Source: Marinobacter halodurans (GTDB taxonomy: Bacteria; Pseudomonadota; Gammaproteobacteria; Pseudomonadales; Oleiphilaceae). Taken from it: DNA of 64,000 bases. The stretch is taken from positions 120,265 through 184,264 of the forward strand of contig NZ_SJDL01000005.1 of assembly GCF_004327985.1 (NCBI RefSeq), given 5' to 3'. This document shows, piece by piece, positions 26,489 to 37,649 of the stretch. A model generated the notes under the pieces. That model saw only the letters and a program-made list of their open reading frames with translations. It had not been told where the DNA came from and did no database searches. The position numbers and the translations under genes were made by a program. Position 1 is the stretch's first letter. Every line of letters starts with the position of its first letter.

Positions 26489-27703
26489 TCAGCCCAATAG
26501 ATCGGTAAATGACAGGAAGGTCAGCGGGTCGCCCCGGTTGACCATGGTGTCTTCCGGGACGACCGCCAGACCTTCGGCCCAACAGGCTGAGCTTAACATG
26601 CCTGAGCTCTGGTTGGGGTGGGCCTCGATCCAGGCCCGGCCCTCGCGCAATACGCGCCGGGCCCGGACGAACTCGCGCCGGGGGGAAGGGCGGTGCACCG
26701 TAAAGTCGGCAGGCAGGTGTGGGTATGCGGGGTGCCGGTCCGCTGCGCCCTGCAGGCGTCGGATGAACGGGGCGGCCACAACCAGGAACGTGACCAGCAC
26801 CGCCGCGGGGTTGCCCGGTAATCCCAGCATCGGCGTGTCACCCACGTGGCCAAAGGCCAGCGGCTTTCCGGGTTTGAGTGCCAGGCGCCAGAGGGCCACG
26901 TCGCCCAGCGCTTCCATCGCCGCCCGGACATGGTCTTCCTCGCCCACGGAAACGCCGCCGCTGGAGAGGATCAGGTCCGCCTCGCGACTGGCCTGCTTCA
27001 GGGCCTCCGTGGTGGCTTCCCGGGTATCGGCGACGTCACCCAGGTCCACCACGTCGCAGTGCATCTGCTGGAGCAGGGCGTCCAGGGTAAAGCGGTTGGT
27101 GTTGTAGATCTTGCCGGGAGGCAGCGGTTCGCCGGGTGGGACCAGTTCGTCGCCGGTGGTCAGGATGGCGACCCGGACAGGGCGGTATACGGGAACCTCC
27201 GCGATGCCCAGGGAGGCCAGCAGACCCAGTTCCTGGGGGCGCAGGCGAGTGCCGGCCGGCAAGGCGACCGAGCCGGCTTTCAGGTCCTGGCCGCGGGGGC
27301 GGATGTTCTGCCCGATCTCCGGTTGTTGCGCTGTCTGCAGTCCCGCGTCATCGACACTCACGTTTTCCTGCATCAGGACCGCGTCGGCCCCATCGGGCAC
27401 GCTGGCCCCGGTGAAGATGCGCGCTGCGGTGCCAGGCGTCAGCGGTTCCGGCGCCACGCCGGCGGGAATGCGCTGGCTCACCGGCAGTGGTTGCCCCGCC
27501 AGGTCCGCCACGCGGACGGCATAGCCGTCCACGGCGCTGTTGTCGGCGGGGGGCACATCCGCCGGCACGGTCTGGTCCGACGCGAGAATGCGCCCCAGTG
27601 CCTGGCGCAATGGCCTTGTTTCGGTGCCGGCGACCGGGCCGGCCTGTGGCAGAAGGCGCGCCAGGGCGTCGTCGAGCGACGTCAGGCCGTCAGTCGGTCC
27701 CAT
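26489..27703 (-). CDS. moeA: Molybdopterin molybdenumtransferase
   Basis: 404 residues. MoeA places molybdate into adenylated molybdopterin. Signature stretches are PPADNSAVDGYAVR near residue 51, IFTGASVPDGADAV, ILTTGDELV and SSGGVSVGEEDHV. It overlaps moaB upstream by 14 bp and lies 2 bp before moaD, so it is tightly within an operon. Confidence 0.95.
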   Translation of the reverse strand: MGPTDGLTSLDDALARLLPQAGPVAGTETRPLRQALGRILASDQTVPADVPPADNSAVDGYAVRVADLAGQPLPVSQRIPAGVAPEPLTPGTAARIFTGASVPDGADAVLMQENVSVDDAGLQTAQQPEIGQNIRPRGQDLKAGSVALPAGTRLRPQELGLLASLGIAEVPVYRPVRVAILTTGDELVPPGEPLPPGKIYNTNRFTLDALLQQMHCDVVDLGDVADTREATTEALKQASREADLILSSGGVSVGEEDHVRAAMEALGDVALWRLALKPGKPLAFGHVGDTPMLGLPGNPAAVLVTFLVVAAPFIRRLQGAADRHPAYPHLPADFTVHRPSPRREFVRARRVLREGRAWIEAHPNQSSGMLSSACWAEGLAVVPEDTMVNRGDPLTFLSFTDLLG

Positions 27704-28265
27704 GGTGATGTCCTGTGTCCAGCGGCTCGTCGAGGCGATGAATCGGTGTCTCCGGCTTGCGATTGACCAGCGCGGAAAAATTGCAGGGGCGATGGCGGCT
27801 GTCGAGCTGTTCCCTCAGGATCTTCTCCCAGCCCAGGGTGCAGGCACCGGTGGAGCCGGGCAGGCAGAACACGACCGTATGGTTGGACAGGCCGCCCAGC
27901 GCGCGGGACTGGATGGTGGACGAGCCGATGTCGTCCGCGGACAGGCGGCGGAATTCTTCGCCAAAACCGTCGATTTCCTTGTCGAACAACGGTTTGACCG
28001 CCTCCGGCGTGCTGTCGCGCTCGTGGAAGCCGGTGCCGCCGGTGATGAGGATGACCTGAATGCGGCTGTCCGCAATCCAGCGGGCGATCAGTGCCCGGAT
28101 CAGGTAAACGTCATCCGGCAGCAGGCGGCGCTCCAGGACCTGGTGGCCGGCGGCGTTGGCCTGGTCGGTCAGGAACTGGCCGGAGGTGTCCTCGGCGGGA
28201 CCGCGGCTGTCGGAAACGGTCAGGATCGCAATGTTCAGCGGAGTGAGGGTATCGGAATTTGCCAT
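27690..28265 (-). CDS. moaB: Molybdenum cofactor biosynthesis protein B
   Basis: 191 residues of the MoaB/Mog family, which adenylate molybdopterin. Visible are the [16 protein letters not shown] start, [17 protein letters not shown], and [18 protein letters not shown]. It is first in the leftward moaB-moeA-moaD-moaE run and diverges from rho across a 320-bp gap. No good ribosome site is seen before the ATG. Confidence 0.93.
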   Translation of the reverse strand: MANSDTLTPLNIAILTVSDSRGPAEDTSGQFLTDQANAAGHQVLERRLLPDDVYLIRALIARWIADSRIQVILITGGTGFHERDSTPEAVKPLFDKEIDGFGEEFRRLSADDIGSSTIQSRALGGLSNHTVVFCLPGSTGACTLGWEKILREQLDSRHRPCNFSALVNRKPETPIHRLDEPLDTGHHHGTD

Positions 28266-28418
28266 GGATCAAGGTTTTCCACTTCTGGGGCCCGGAATAG
28301 GCCGAAAAACGACGAGTAACTTGCTACGGTCCGAAAAACGCGCTATATCGTTAAGGCGTGCCAACCAGTATCCTGTTGTCACCGCAATTTTGGAAGGGGT
28401 GGTAATGGCCAGACTTGT

Positions 28419-28427
28419 TGCTATAAT
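28419..28427 (+). promoter_or_regulatory. Extended -10 promoter of rho
   Basis: TGCTATAAT (TGn plus a perfect TATAAT) lies about 160 bp before the rho start, giving a long leader. rho mRNAs in enterobacteria also have long leaders, used for autoregulation by Rho-dependent termination. No leader peptide gene is evident. Nothing else is supported in 28266-28585. Confidence 0.6.
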
Positions 28428-28585
28428 GGCCGGCACGTTTATACGCTTCCATTTGAAAAAAGCCGTATTGGCGCCCGCCTCACGGTTTCTGTCCCAACAC
28501 TAAAAGCATCACGTTACGTCCAGGGGATACCCCCTGTCTTCGCAAACCTGATTGATATTCCATTCCAATTCGTCGCAAACAAAAT

Positions 28586-29848
<1,263 letters not shown>

Positions 29849-29856
29849 TCGCGCCC

Positions 29857-29889
29857 GCGCCCCTGTCGTTCAGTGAGCGGCAGGGGCGC
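29857..29889 (+). terminator. Stem-loop after rho without U tract
   Basis: GCGCCCCTG and CAGGGGCGC make a perfect 9-bp stem 8 bp after the rho stop. No T run follows, so partial read-through into ubiD 67 bp further on is likely. Confidence 0.5.
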
Positions 29890-29956
29890 TGTCCATGCCA
29901 CGTCTCCCGATACCCATTCCGCCTTTCCCGGGTAATCAACAGGCCAGGATTGCCGC

Positions 29957-31435
29957 ATGAAATACGACGACCTGCGTGACTTTATCGACCAGTTGGAAAA
30001 ACTGGGCGAACTCAAGCGTATCAAGACGGAAGTCGATCCCTACCTGGAAATGACCGAAATCTGCGACCGTACCCTGCGTGCCGGTGGTCCTGCGCTGCTT
30101 TTCGAGAACCCCAAGGGGTATGACATGCCGGTGCTGGGCAACCTGTTTGGCACGCCGCGGCGCGTCGCCCTGGGTATGGGGCAGGAAGACGTGGAGAGCC
30201 TGCGGGAGGTCGGCAAACTGCTGGCGTTCCTCAAGGAGCCGGATCCCCCCAAGGGGTTCAGGGATGCCTGGGAAAAACTGCCGGTCTTCAGGCAGGTCAT
30301 GCAGATGGGTCCCAAGGTGCGCCGTTCGGCGCCGTGCCAGGACGTGGTCATCGAGAAGGACGACGTCGACCTGTACCGGATTCCCATCCAGCACTGCTGG
30401 CCGGGCGATGCCGGTCCCCTGGTAACCTGGCCGCTGGTGATCACCCGCGGGCCCCACAAGGAGCGCCAGAACCTGGGCATCTACCGGCAGCAGTTGATCG
30501 GACGTAACCGGCTGATCATGCGCTGGTTGAGCCACCGGGGCGGGGCGCTGGATTTCCAGGAATGGCAGAAAGCCCACCCGGGCGAGCCTTTCCCGGTTGC
30601 CGTCGCCCTGGGGGCGGATCCGGCAACGATTCTCGGGGCGGTGACGCCGGTGCCGGACAGCCTGTCCGAGTACGCCTTTGCCGGGCTGCTGCGGGGCAGT
30701 CGGACGGAACTGGTCAAGGCGGGCCTGTCGGAACTGCAGATCCCGGCCAGCGCCGAGATCGTACTGGAAGGCTTTATTTATCCCGACGACACCGCACCGG
30801 AAGGGCCGTTCGGCGATCACACCGGCTACTACAACGAGGTGGAAACCTTCCCGGTGTTCACCGTGGAGCGGATCACCCACCGCCGGAATCCGATCTATCA
30901 CAGTACCTACACCGGACGGCCACCGGACGAGCCGGCGATCCTGGGGCTGGCACTGAACGAGGTCTTCGTGCCGATCCTGCAGAAGCAGTTCCCGGAAATC
31001 GTCGACTTCTACCTGCCGCCGGAGGGCTGTTCCTACCGGATGGCAGTGGTGACCATGCGCAAGCAGTATGCCGGCCATGCCAAACGTGTGATGATGGGCG
31101 TATGGTCCTTCCTGCGGCAGTTCATGTACACGAAGTTCGTCATCGTGACCGACGACGACGTGAACGCCCGGGACTGGAACGACGTCATCTGGGCCATCAC
31201 CACGCGCATGGATCCCGCGCGGGATACCACGATGGTGGAGAACACCCCCATCGACTATCTGGATTTTGCCTCGCCGGTGGCGGGCCTCGGCTCCAAGATG
31301 GGGCTGGATGCCACCACCAAGTGGCCGGGTGAAACCGACCGCGAGTGGGGGCGTCCGATCACCATGGACCCGGTCGTCAAGGAGAGGGTCGATGTCATCT
31401 GGTCGGAACTGGGAATTGATGCCGCCGGAGACTGA
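29957..31435 (+). CDS. ubiD: 3-polyprenyl-4-hydroxybenzoate decarboxylase
   Basis: 492 residues, near the usual 490-497. UbiD removes the carboxyl group in ubiquinone synthesis and uses prenylated FMN made by UbiX. The opening [20 protein letters not shown] is typical; [20 protein letters not shown] and [12 protein letters not shown] are in the metal/prFMN site; [12 protein letters not shown] holds the catalytic Glu. No ubiX is in the window. The 3' end overlaps the next gene by 17 bp. Confidence 0.95.
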   Translation: MKYDDLRDFIDQLEKLGELKRIKTEVDPYLEMTEICDRTLRAGGPALLFENPKGYDMPVLGNLFGTPRRVALGMGQEDVESLREVGKLLAFLKEPDPPKGFRDAWEKLPVFRQVMQMGPKVRRSAPCQDVVIEKDDVDLYRIPIQHCWPGDAGPLVTWPLVITRGPHKERQNLGIYRQQLIGRNRLIMRWLSHRGGALDFQEWQKAHPGEPFPVAVALGADPATILGAVTPVPDSLSEYAFAGLLRGSRTELVKAGLSELQIPASAEIVLEGFIYPDDTAPEGPFGDHTGYYNEVETFPVFTVERITHRRNPIYHSTYTGRPPDEPAILGLALNEVFVPILQKQFPEIVDFYLPPEGCSYRMAVVTMRKQYAGHAKRVMMGVWSFLRQFMYTKFVIVTDDDVNARDWNDVIWAITTRMDPARDTTMVENTPIDYLDFASPVAGLGSKMGLDATTKWPGETDREWGRPITMDPVVKERVDVIWSELGIDAAGD

Positions 31436-32429
31436 TCCATCGGTACGGGTCAGGATAGCGCCCGCCGGCCTTGAATTCACCGCCTCGCCCACGGAGGATC
31501 TGCTGTCGGCGGCCCGTCGGGCGGGCGTGGCCGTTCGCTGGTCCTGTCGCAATGGGGCCTGCGAGCTGTGCGAAGCCCGGTTATTATCGGGACGGGTCCT
31601 CAATACCCGGACCCGCCAAGACGAACACCCGTCCGCGACGGTGAGGCTGTGTCGATGCCAGCCACGCGGACCGGTTGAACTGGAGATTGAGGAGGTTATG
31701 GCCGCAGGTTCCAACACGCCCCAACAGGTGCAGGCGAACGTCAGGGATATCACCCCACTGAGTCACGATGTGTATCGGGTGACCCTGGACCTGCCGCGTC
31801 GCCGTGAGCTCGATTTCCACGCCGGCCAGTACCTGTCGGTGCGCCTGCCGGGCGCTGAGCCTTCCTATTTCTCCATCGCCAGCAGTCCCAGTGCGTCGTC
31901 GATCGAACTGCACGTGCAGGCGGGCACCGATTGGGCCACAGCCCTGCGGGTGATGGAGGCTTTCCGCACGGGGCCGGTGACCCTGGAGCTGCCCCACGGC
32001 AAGGCGTGCCTGGCCCAGGTGCCCACGAAACCGCTGATCCTGATCGCGGCCGGTACCGGCTTCGCCCAGATGAAGAGCATTGTGGATTACCTGCGCGAGA
32101 CCGACTGCAAGCAACCGGTTTTCCTGTATTGGGGGGTGCGTCGGCATCAGGACATGTACCTGCGCTCGCTGGCCTGGGAGTGGCATGAGGAGTGGCCGGG
32201 CTTTGCCTTCTTCCCGGTGGTGGGCGACGACGCCGACAACGACTGGAGCGGCCATCACGACCAACTGGTTCGCGCCGTGCTGGCCGGTGGCTACGAGTGG
32301 CCGGAAGTGGAGGTCATCGCCAGCGGCTCGCCGCCCATGGTCTATACGCTGATGGATGCACTGCTGGCGGTGGGGCTGCCGGAATCCGCCTTCTATTCGG
32401 ATGTGCTGGAGTACGCGCCGCGGAGCTAA
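31419..32429 (+). CDS. [2Fe-2S] ferredoxin-flavin reductase fusion (Fre/glucoseen reductase-like)
   Basis: 336 residues from the ATG inside the end of ubiD. Residues 1-95 are a plant-type ferredoxin domain with CRNGACELC (three ligands) and a fourth Cys in [10 protein letters not shown] flavin-binding domain follows (about 105-200, with [10 protein letters not shown]), then an NAD(P)H domain ([27 protein letters not shown]). This is the order of CDP-6-deoxy-glucoseen reductase and of oxygenase reductases. The stand-alone Fre flavin reductase beside ubiD in E. coli lacks the ferredoxin part. The likely role is supplying reduced flavin or electrons for ubiquinone synthesis; that is inferred from position. 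Confidence 0.82.
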   Translation: MPPETDPSVRVRIAPAGLEFTASPTEDLLSAARRAGVAVRWSCRNGACELCEARLLSGRVLNTRTRQDEHPSATVRLCRCQPRGPVELEIEEVMAAGSNTPQQVQANVRDITPLSHDVYRVTLDLPRRRELDFHAGQYLSVRLPGAEPSYFSIASSPSASSIELHVQAGTDWATALRVMEAFRTGPVTLELPHGKACLAQVPTKPLILIAAGTGFAQMKSIVDYLRETDCKQPVFLYWGVRRHQDMYLRSLAWEWHEEWPGFAFFPVVGDDADNDWSGHHDQLVRAVLAGGYEWPEVEVIASGSPPMVYTLMDALLAVGLPESAFYSDVLEYAPRS

Positions 32430-32464
32430 TGTTCGGAGAAAGTACGCAAAGCTCGGCTCTTTAA

Positions 32465-32576
32465 TGTAGCCGACGCTTCAGCTTCGGAGGAGCCGCAAGG
32501 CTCCTTTTTTATGTCTGTATCTCTCGAAACCGTCGGCTGGCCCGCGGCCAGCTCCGAAGCTGAAGCATCGGCTACA
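32465..32576. repeat. 25-bp inverted repeat around a terminator
   Basis: Arms 32465-32489 and 32552-32576 match in 24 of 25 bases (TGTAGCCGACGCTTCAGCTT on the left). They enclose 62 bp including the intrinsic terminator at 32488-32510. The arm type (GCTTCAGCTTCGGAG) resembles dispersed REP-like elements. The rest of the 233-bp gap is without genes. Confidence 0.65.
32488..32510 (+). terminator. Intrinsic terminator of the ubiD-reductase operon
   Basis: AGGAGCC-GCAA-GGCTCCT with six T: a 7-bp stem with a GCAA tetraloop, 58 bp after the reductase stop, overlapping the left repeat arm by two bases. Confidence 0.85.
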
Positions 32577-32662
32577 TGCTCGAGTCCGCTGCAGGTTCCG
32601 AATCAGACTCTCAGGAAAAGGGCGACTCGCCTTGGGGCTCATCGCCTCTTCGGGTTGCCCCA

Positions 32663-33898
32663 TTACGCCTTGGGCATCGGCAGGTTGGGCAGGCCGCTGT
32701 CCTTGAGCATGCTTTGCAGCAACATCTTGTTGCTTTCTTCCTCGTGCCCCATGTGGGCGTTCAGGCGGGCCAGTTCGGCGATGGTTTCGTTGTTGCGCTT
32801 CAGGCGCAGGCTGGTCTCAAAGTATTCCCGCGCTTTGCCCCACAGCTCGTTGCGCAGGCTCAGGCGACCCAGGGCCAGCAGCAGTTCCGGGTTATTGGGG
32901 CGGTCCTGCAGCCAGCGTTCGGCCACCAGCAGTTGTTCGTCCGGCTTCTCGCCCTCGATGCGGCCATAAAGATTGACCAGTTCGTCGCTCCAGTGATTGC
33001 GCAGGACTTTGCGCAGCAGCGTTTCGGCCTGGGCCTCGTCGCCCAGCAGCGACAGGTGGCGGGCGTACTCATGGATGGTGAACTCGTCACGGCGCATGGA
33101 GCCGGGCAGCTCGTCCCAGAGCAGGACCAGCGGTCCCAGGTCCCGGCTGGCCTTGTCCTGCCGGTGAATATCGTCGGCGGCGCGTTGCAGCAGGTTGTGC
33201 CAGGTCTTGCGTTCCAGTGCCTGCAGCTCCCCGGCGTTGACCAGATCCCGCTTGCGCAGCTCCGGAATCAGGGCGGACAGCTCCTTCCAGTCTTCCAGCG
33301 CCTCGTACACGGTGCGCAGCAGTTTCAGCACGAAGGGGTGATGGGGCGCCTGCTTGCGCAGCCGGACCAGGGTCGCCAGGGCCTGTTCGTAACGGTGGCC
33401 GGCAATCTGCAACTGGGCCTGGGTAATGCCGACGGCCAGGTCGGACCCCGGCGTACTCTCGAACGCCTTGCGCAGCAGGTCGTCGACAGCGTCGTGGTCG
33501 TTGCATTCGAAAGCGCACTGGGCGGCTGCGAGGTAATTGATCAAAGGCGTATCGGCCTTGCCGGCGGACGCTTCCAGCAGCTTGCGAGCGCGTGGCCAGT
33601 TGCCTTCGGCCAGGGCCAGCAGCCCCTGGGTGGTGCGGCGCCGGGCGCGGCGTTCGGCGCTCTGGTTGAGCCAGGTGCTGACCAGGCCGGAACCGCTGCG
33701 CAGGCGGCGGGCCGCCACCAGGATGAACTGCACGACCAGCGTCACCACCAGGATCAGCAGCACGCCGACCCAGAAATTGGTCTCGATCAGATAGTTGCCC
33801 AGGCTGATGCGGATATAGCCGGTGTCGTACTGCAGGCCGAGGCTGAGCAGCGCGCCAATCAGCAGCGCGGCCAGCAGCAGGATAAAGACTCTCCTCAT
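32663..33898 (-). CDS. hemY: HemY protein (TPR, inner membrane)
   Basis: 411 residues. Two N-terminal membrane helices (about 4-22 and 41-63) precede a cytoplasmic domain of TPR-like helical repeats (for example AEGNWPRARKLLEASA, GHRYEQALATLVRLRKQAP and LLALGRLSLRNELWGKAREY). It is linked to tetrapyrrole synthesis by operon, but the exact role is unsettled; it is not protoporphyrinogen oxidase. It overlaps hemX by 4 bp and ends the hemC-D-X-Y operon. Confidence 0.9.
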   Translation of the reverse strand: MRRVFILLLAALLIGALLSLGLQYDTGYIRISLGNYLIETNFWVGVLLILVVTLVVQFILVAARRLRSGSGLVSTWLNQSAERRARRRTTQGLLALAEGNWPRARKLLEASAGKADTPLINYLAAAQCAFECNDHDAVDDLLRKAFESTPGSDLAVGITQAQLQIAGHRYEQALATLVRLRKQAPHHPFVLKLLRTVYEALEDWKELSALIPELRKRDLVNAGELQALERKTWHNLLQRAADDIHRQDKASRDLGPLVLLWDELPGSMRRDEFTIHEYARHLSLLGDEAQAETLLRKVLRNHWSDELVNLYGRIEGEKPDEQLLVAERWLQDRPNNPELLLALGRLSLRNELWGKAREYFETSLRLKRNNETIAELARLNAHMGHEEESNKMLLQSMLKDSGLPNLPMPKA

Positions 33899-35040
33899 GA
33901 CGCGTCGCCCGCCTTATCCCCGGCCGGGGCGCTGTCGGATTTCGGGCCGCCGGCGGGTTTCGTTTCGCCGCTGGTGGCATTGAGGCGACCTTCCAGACGG
34001 GCCTTGAGCAGCGTCAGGGACTGGCTGATGTCCGGCAGCTCCGGGTTGATGTCCTTGCCCGACAACTCCTGCAGCGTGTCACGCAGGCCGGTCACCTTGC
34101 TGTGACTGCCGTCATACCAGGTGTTCAGCCAGTCGGTTGCCTTGCTCAGGGCCTGGTTGTACAGGGTCTGGTTACCCCGTAGCACGGCCAGTTGGGCCTC
34201 TTCCAGCATCAGGCGCATATTCAGGCGAACGTAGGCGCTCTGATCCGGTGACAGCAGCGGTTTGACCGGCTCGTCCAGGCGGCGGATTGCCACGGCCTTG
34301 CTGAGCGTGGCCTTGACCTGGGCCCAGACCCGGGCGAGAACACCGCGCTCGTCCACCGCGTCCGGATCCTGCTCCATCTTCTGGGCGTAGTCGGTGCTGG
34401 TGTCCATGGCCAGGGCACTGTCGGTGAGCTGGCCAATCACATCGATGGCGGCTTCCAGTTGCAGGTATAGGCCGGTCCTGTCGACGCCGGCGATGCTCTT
34501 GAGGGCGAGGATTTCCCGGGCCACCTGCTTGCGGACCGGATAACTGCCGGGATCGTCGGTCTTCTCCAGTACATCATCCGCCGCTTTGAGGGCGGACAGG
34601 GCGCCGCGATAATCCCTTTCCACCTGCAGGCGCTGGTTGGCGATCCGCAGCAGGTATTCCGCCTCGGCCAGCAGCCAGTCGGTGCGGGTGCGATTGCCGG
34701 CCTCCAGCAGGGTGCGGGCGTTGTGATCGATCTGGCGGCGCATGTCGCTGACCAGCTTGGCCTGATCGGTCACGTCGTTCTGCAGCGACTGGATGCGCTC
34801 GCGCAATTGGCCGCCGGACTGGCTGTAGTCCCGGTCCAGGCGTTCGGTGGTGTTGTCCAGGTAGTTCAGCGATTGCTGTAACGCCTGCTGTTGCTGCCAC
34901 AGGTGCCAGCTCCACAGGCCCAGTCCGATGGCGCCAATCAGCGCGATGACGGCAACCAGCCAGAGCGGCCAGAGGCGGCGGGGTTTTGGCTGTGGCGTCG
35001 AATTGACCGGGGCCGGCAGGTTATTCGTTGAGTCAGTCAC
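33895..35040 (-). CDS. hemX: HemX protein
   Basis: 381 residues. One membrane helix (about 25-46, LWPLWLVAVIALIGAIGLGL) after a Pro-rich N terminus, then a coiled coil (WQQQQALQQSLNYLDNTTE) and a large helical domain with RTDWLLAEAEYLLRIANQRLQ, the HemX hallmark. Once labelled uroporphyrinogen III methyltransferase, it has no methyltransferase motif and probably organises the pathway at the membrane. The C-terminal tail is Ala/Gly/Asp rich. 56 bp from hemD. Confidence 0.9.
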   Translation of the reverse strand: MTDSTNNLPAPVNSTPQPKPRRLWPLWLVAVIALIGAIGLGLWSWHLWQQQQALQQSLNYLDNTTERLDRDYSQSGGQLRERIQSLQNDVTDQAKLVSDMRRQIDHNARTLLEAGNRTRTDWLLAEAEYLLRIANQRLQVERDYRGALSALKAADDVLEKTDDPGSYPVRKQVAREILALKSIAGVDRTGLYLQLEAAIDVIGQLTDSALAMDTSTDYAQKMEQDPDAVDERGVLARVWAQVKATLSKAVAIRRLDEPVKPLLSPDQSAYVRLNMRLMLEEAQLAVLRGNQTLYNQALSKATDWLNTWYDGSHSKVTGLRDTLQELSGKDINPELPDISQSLTLLKARLEGRLNATSGETKPAGGPKSDSAPAGDKAGDAS

Positions 35041-35096
35041 AGGCGTCCTTACTCGATTATGGGTAGTCCACTGGCTCCGGGTCGGCTGCCGTCAGG

Positions 35097-35873
35097 TCAG
35101 TCCAGTCGCCCGAGGCTGGCAATCAGGCCTTCGGGCGTCAGTTGCTCCGGAATACATACTCGCGTGAAGCCTTGTTCCCGCGCCGTCTGGGCCACACGGT
35201 CCACCGGGACCAGCAGCGTGCGGGACTTCAGGGCTTGGTCCGTATTCTCACCCAGCGCGATGAGATTGTTCAATGTTTCCCCGGACAGCACAATCACGGC
35301 ATCCGGATCAAAGTCCTTCAGGGCGGCCCTGACGGTATCCGGGTCATGGTCCGGGCAGACCCGCTCATAGAGCTCCAAGTTGTCGACCCGGGCTCCCCGC
35401 TCGGCCAGGGTCTGGCCCAGCAATTCCCGGCCGCCGCGGCCCTTGGCGATCAGCACGCGCTCACCCGAGGGACGGCGCAGGGTCTCCAGGGCCAGCAGGT
35501 GCTCGCTGGTGAATCCGTCCGGCGGAATCGTCACCACCAGCCCGGCCTGTGCCAGCACGTCGGCTGTGCCGCTTCCCACTCCATACCAGTGTAGACCCAC
35601 GGGCCACTGCGGCCACCAGTCCTCCGCCTGCTCCAGGAAAAGGCGGGCGGCGCCGGGACTGACGGCGATGACATGCTGGTACAGGTCCAGCTCCTGGAAC
35701 CGGGTGCGGCGTTCCGGGGTTTCCGGCAATGGCCGGCGCTCCAGCAGAGGCAGGCAGTAAGTCTGCGCGCCTTCATCCTGCAGGCGTCCGGCCAGGCGGT
35801 CCGCTTCCGGTTGTGGCCGGCAGATGAGAATGCGTCGGCCCGCCAGGGGGCGATCAGTCGACCTTGTAGCCAT
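35097..35873 (-). CDS. hemD: Uroporphyrinogen-III synthase
   Basis: 258 residues from the ATG at 35873, which overlaps the hemC end by 20 bp. It closes hydroxymethylbilane to uroporphyrinogen III, inverting ring D. The fold is poorly conserved; [44 protein letters not shown] and [12 protein letters not shown] are the recognisable pieces. Frame upstream of 35873 is the hemC gene read out of phase, so longer starts are excluded. Confidence 0.92.
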   Translation of the reverse strand: MATRSTDRPLAGRRILICRPQPEADRLAGRLQDEGAQTYCLPLLERRPLPETPERRTRFQELDLYQHVIAVSPGAARLFLEQAEDWWPQWPVGLHWYGVGSGTADVLAQAGLVVTIPPDGFTSEHLLALETLRRPSGERVLIAKGRGGRELLGQTLAERGARVDNLELYERVCPDHDPDTVRAALKDFDPDAVIVLSGETLNNLIALGENTDQALKSRTLLVPVDRVAQTAREQGFTRVCIPEQLTPEGLIASLGRLD

Positions 35874-36795
35874 AGATCTCCGCCAGGATGCGGTCGGCGC
35901 CCATGCGCAGCAGGTCCTCGGCCAGTTCCCGGCCCAGGCGTTCGCCCTCGGCACGCGGGGTGCGGCCCTCGACCCGGTAGACTTCCCGGCCATCCACCGA
36001 CGACACCAGGCCGCGCAGCCACAGCGTATCCTGATCCTCAAGCAGCGCATAGGCCGCAATCGGGACCTGGCAGCCGCCCTCCAGGCGCTTGTTCAGCGCG
36101 CGTTCGGCGTGGACCCGGTCTGCGGAATCCGCGTGATTGAGCGGGCGCAGCAGGTCCACCAGTTCCTGGTCTTCCAGCCGGCACTCGATGCCCAGGGCAC
36201 CCTGGCCCACCGCCGGCAGGGAAATGGTTTCCGGAATGCAGTAGCGGATCCGCGCATCGAAGCCAAGGCGCTTGAGGCCCGAGCTGGCCAGTACGATGGC
36301 GTCATAGTCGCCGGCATCCAGTTTGGCCAGCCGGGTGTTGACGTTGCCGCGCAGGGTGCGGATTTCCAGGTCCGGGCGGTAGGCCCGCAACTGGGCCTCC
36401 CGGCGCATGCTGGACGTACCGACGACGGCCCCTTCCGGGAGGGCGTCGACATTGTCGTACTGGTTGCTGACAAACGCATCCGTCGGGTCGCCGCGCTCGC
36501 AGATGGCGACCAGCCCCAGGCCCTGCGGGAACTCCATGGGGACATCCTTCATGGAATGGACCGCCAGGTCGGCGCGACCGTCCAGCATGGCTTCTTCCAG
36601 CTCCTTCACGAACAGGGCCTTGCCGCCGATCTTGGCCAGCGGCACATCGAGGATCTTGTCGCCCTGGGTCTTGATGCCCAGTAGTTCCACGCTGATGTGC
36701 GGGTGCAGGCGCTCCAGTTCGGCCTTGATGAATTCCGCCTGCCAGAGGGCGAGGGCGCTGTTGCGGGTTGCGATACGCAGGGTACGTTCTGTCAT
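35854..36795 (-). CDS. hemC: Porphobilinogen deaminase
   Basis: 313 residues. It polymerises four porphobilinogens to hydroxymethylbilane. Motifs [50 protein letters not shown], and the dipyrromethane-cofactor cysteine in [13 protein letters not shown] are present. First gene of the leftward hem operon, 103 bp after algR on the same strand. Confidence 0.96.
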   Translation of the reverse strand: MTERTLRIATRNSALALWQAEFIKAELERLHPHISVELLGIKTQGDKILDVPLAKIGGKALFVKELEEAMLDGRADLAVHSMKDVPMEFPQGLGLVAICERGDPTDAFVSNQYDNVDALPEGAVVGTSSMRREAQLRAYRPDLEIRTLRGNVNTRLAKLDAGDYDAIVLASSGLKRLGFDARIRYCIPETISLPAVGQGALGIECRLEDQELVDLLRPLNHADSADRVHAERALNKRLEGGCQVPIAAYALLEDQDTLWLRGLVSSVDGREVYRVEGRTPRAEGERLGRELAEDLLRMGADRILAEIYGYKVD

Positions 36796-36898
36796 GGAAA
36801 TCAGCTTGGTATCCGGTCTGTAAAGGCCTCTAGCCTAACGTGAATGGCGCGAAAAGTCGCGGCCCCACGCCTCCTTCCATGGTCGTACCGGGGTGTCT

Positions 36899-37639
36899 TC
36901 AGTGGCCCTGGCGATGCAGGGCCTCCCGCACGGAGCTGGCGTGCCGCCGACTGACCTGCAGGCGGGCGTCGTGGTTCCTGAGCCGGATCAGGTACTGGCC
37001 TTCGGGGGAGCGGGTCATGGCGGCGATGTGACGCCGACCCACCAGGGTGTGGCGGTGGATCCGGAGCAGGGTGTCGGGGTAGCCCTGCTCCAGCTCCTTG
37101 AGCGTATAGTCGGTCACCGTCTCGCCCCCACCGTGGTGGATGGTCACACACTTCTGGTCCGCCTCGCAGAAGCGGATGCTGCCGATGTCGATCAGCTCGG
37201 TGCCGCGATGGGTGCGCACGGCCAACTGGCCGGGGTCGGATTCGTTGGCCGCCTGCAGGGCCTGGAGTTGGACCCGGTTGACCCGGCCCGCCCGCGCCAG
37301 GGCGTCGCCCAGGTTTTCGCGGCGCACCGGCTTGAGCAGATAGGCAACCGCCTGCACCTCGAAAGCGTTGATGGCGTACTGGTCGTAGGCGGTGCAGAAG
37401 ATAATGGCGGGTGGATTGGCCAGGGCGTTGATCTTCTCCGCCACCGCCAGGCCATCGAGACCGGGCATGCGGATGTCCAGCAGGATGATGTCCGGCGCGG
37501 CGCTGGCAATCTGGTGCAGTACGTCGTCGCCGTCGCTGGCTTCGGCACAGACCTCGTATTCCGGCAGGTCGCCGAGCAGCCGTTGCAGGCGCTCCCGGGC
37601 CAGGGGCTCGTCGTCGGCAATGAGAATGCGTTGTGCCAT
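36899..37639 (-). CDS. algR: LytTR response regulator AlgR
   Basis: 246 residues. The receiver domain (1-120) has the acidic pocket ADDEP and phospho-acceptor Asp55 (LLDIRMPG). The LytTR DNA-binding domain (about 140-240) contains RIHRHTLVGRRHIAAM. In Pseudomonas AlgR controls alginate, twitching and virulence and is paired with AlgZ, encoded 10 bp upstream here. The neighbouring hemC and argH match the Pseudomonas order. No alginate polymerase genes lie in this window. Confidence 0.93.
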   Translation of the reverse strand: MAQRILIADDEPLARERLQRLLGDLPEYEVCAEASDGDDVLHQIASAAPDIILLDIRMPGLDGLAVAEKINALANPPAIIFCTAYDQYAINAFEVQAVAYLLKPVRRENLGDALARAGRVNRVQLQALQAANESDPGQLAVRTHRGTELIDIGSIRFCEADQKCVTIHHGGGETVTDYTLKELEQGYPDTLLRIHRHTLVGRRHIAAMTRSPEGQYLIRLRNHDARLQVSRRHASSVREALHRQGH

Positions 37640-37649
37640 GGTCCTCCTG

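Noticed and set aside
29936..31753. 605-codon minus-strand frame opposite ubiD
   Set aside because: The sense strand is ubiD with its catalytic motif; the antisense frame is a GC-content artefact and also runs into the next gene.
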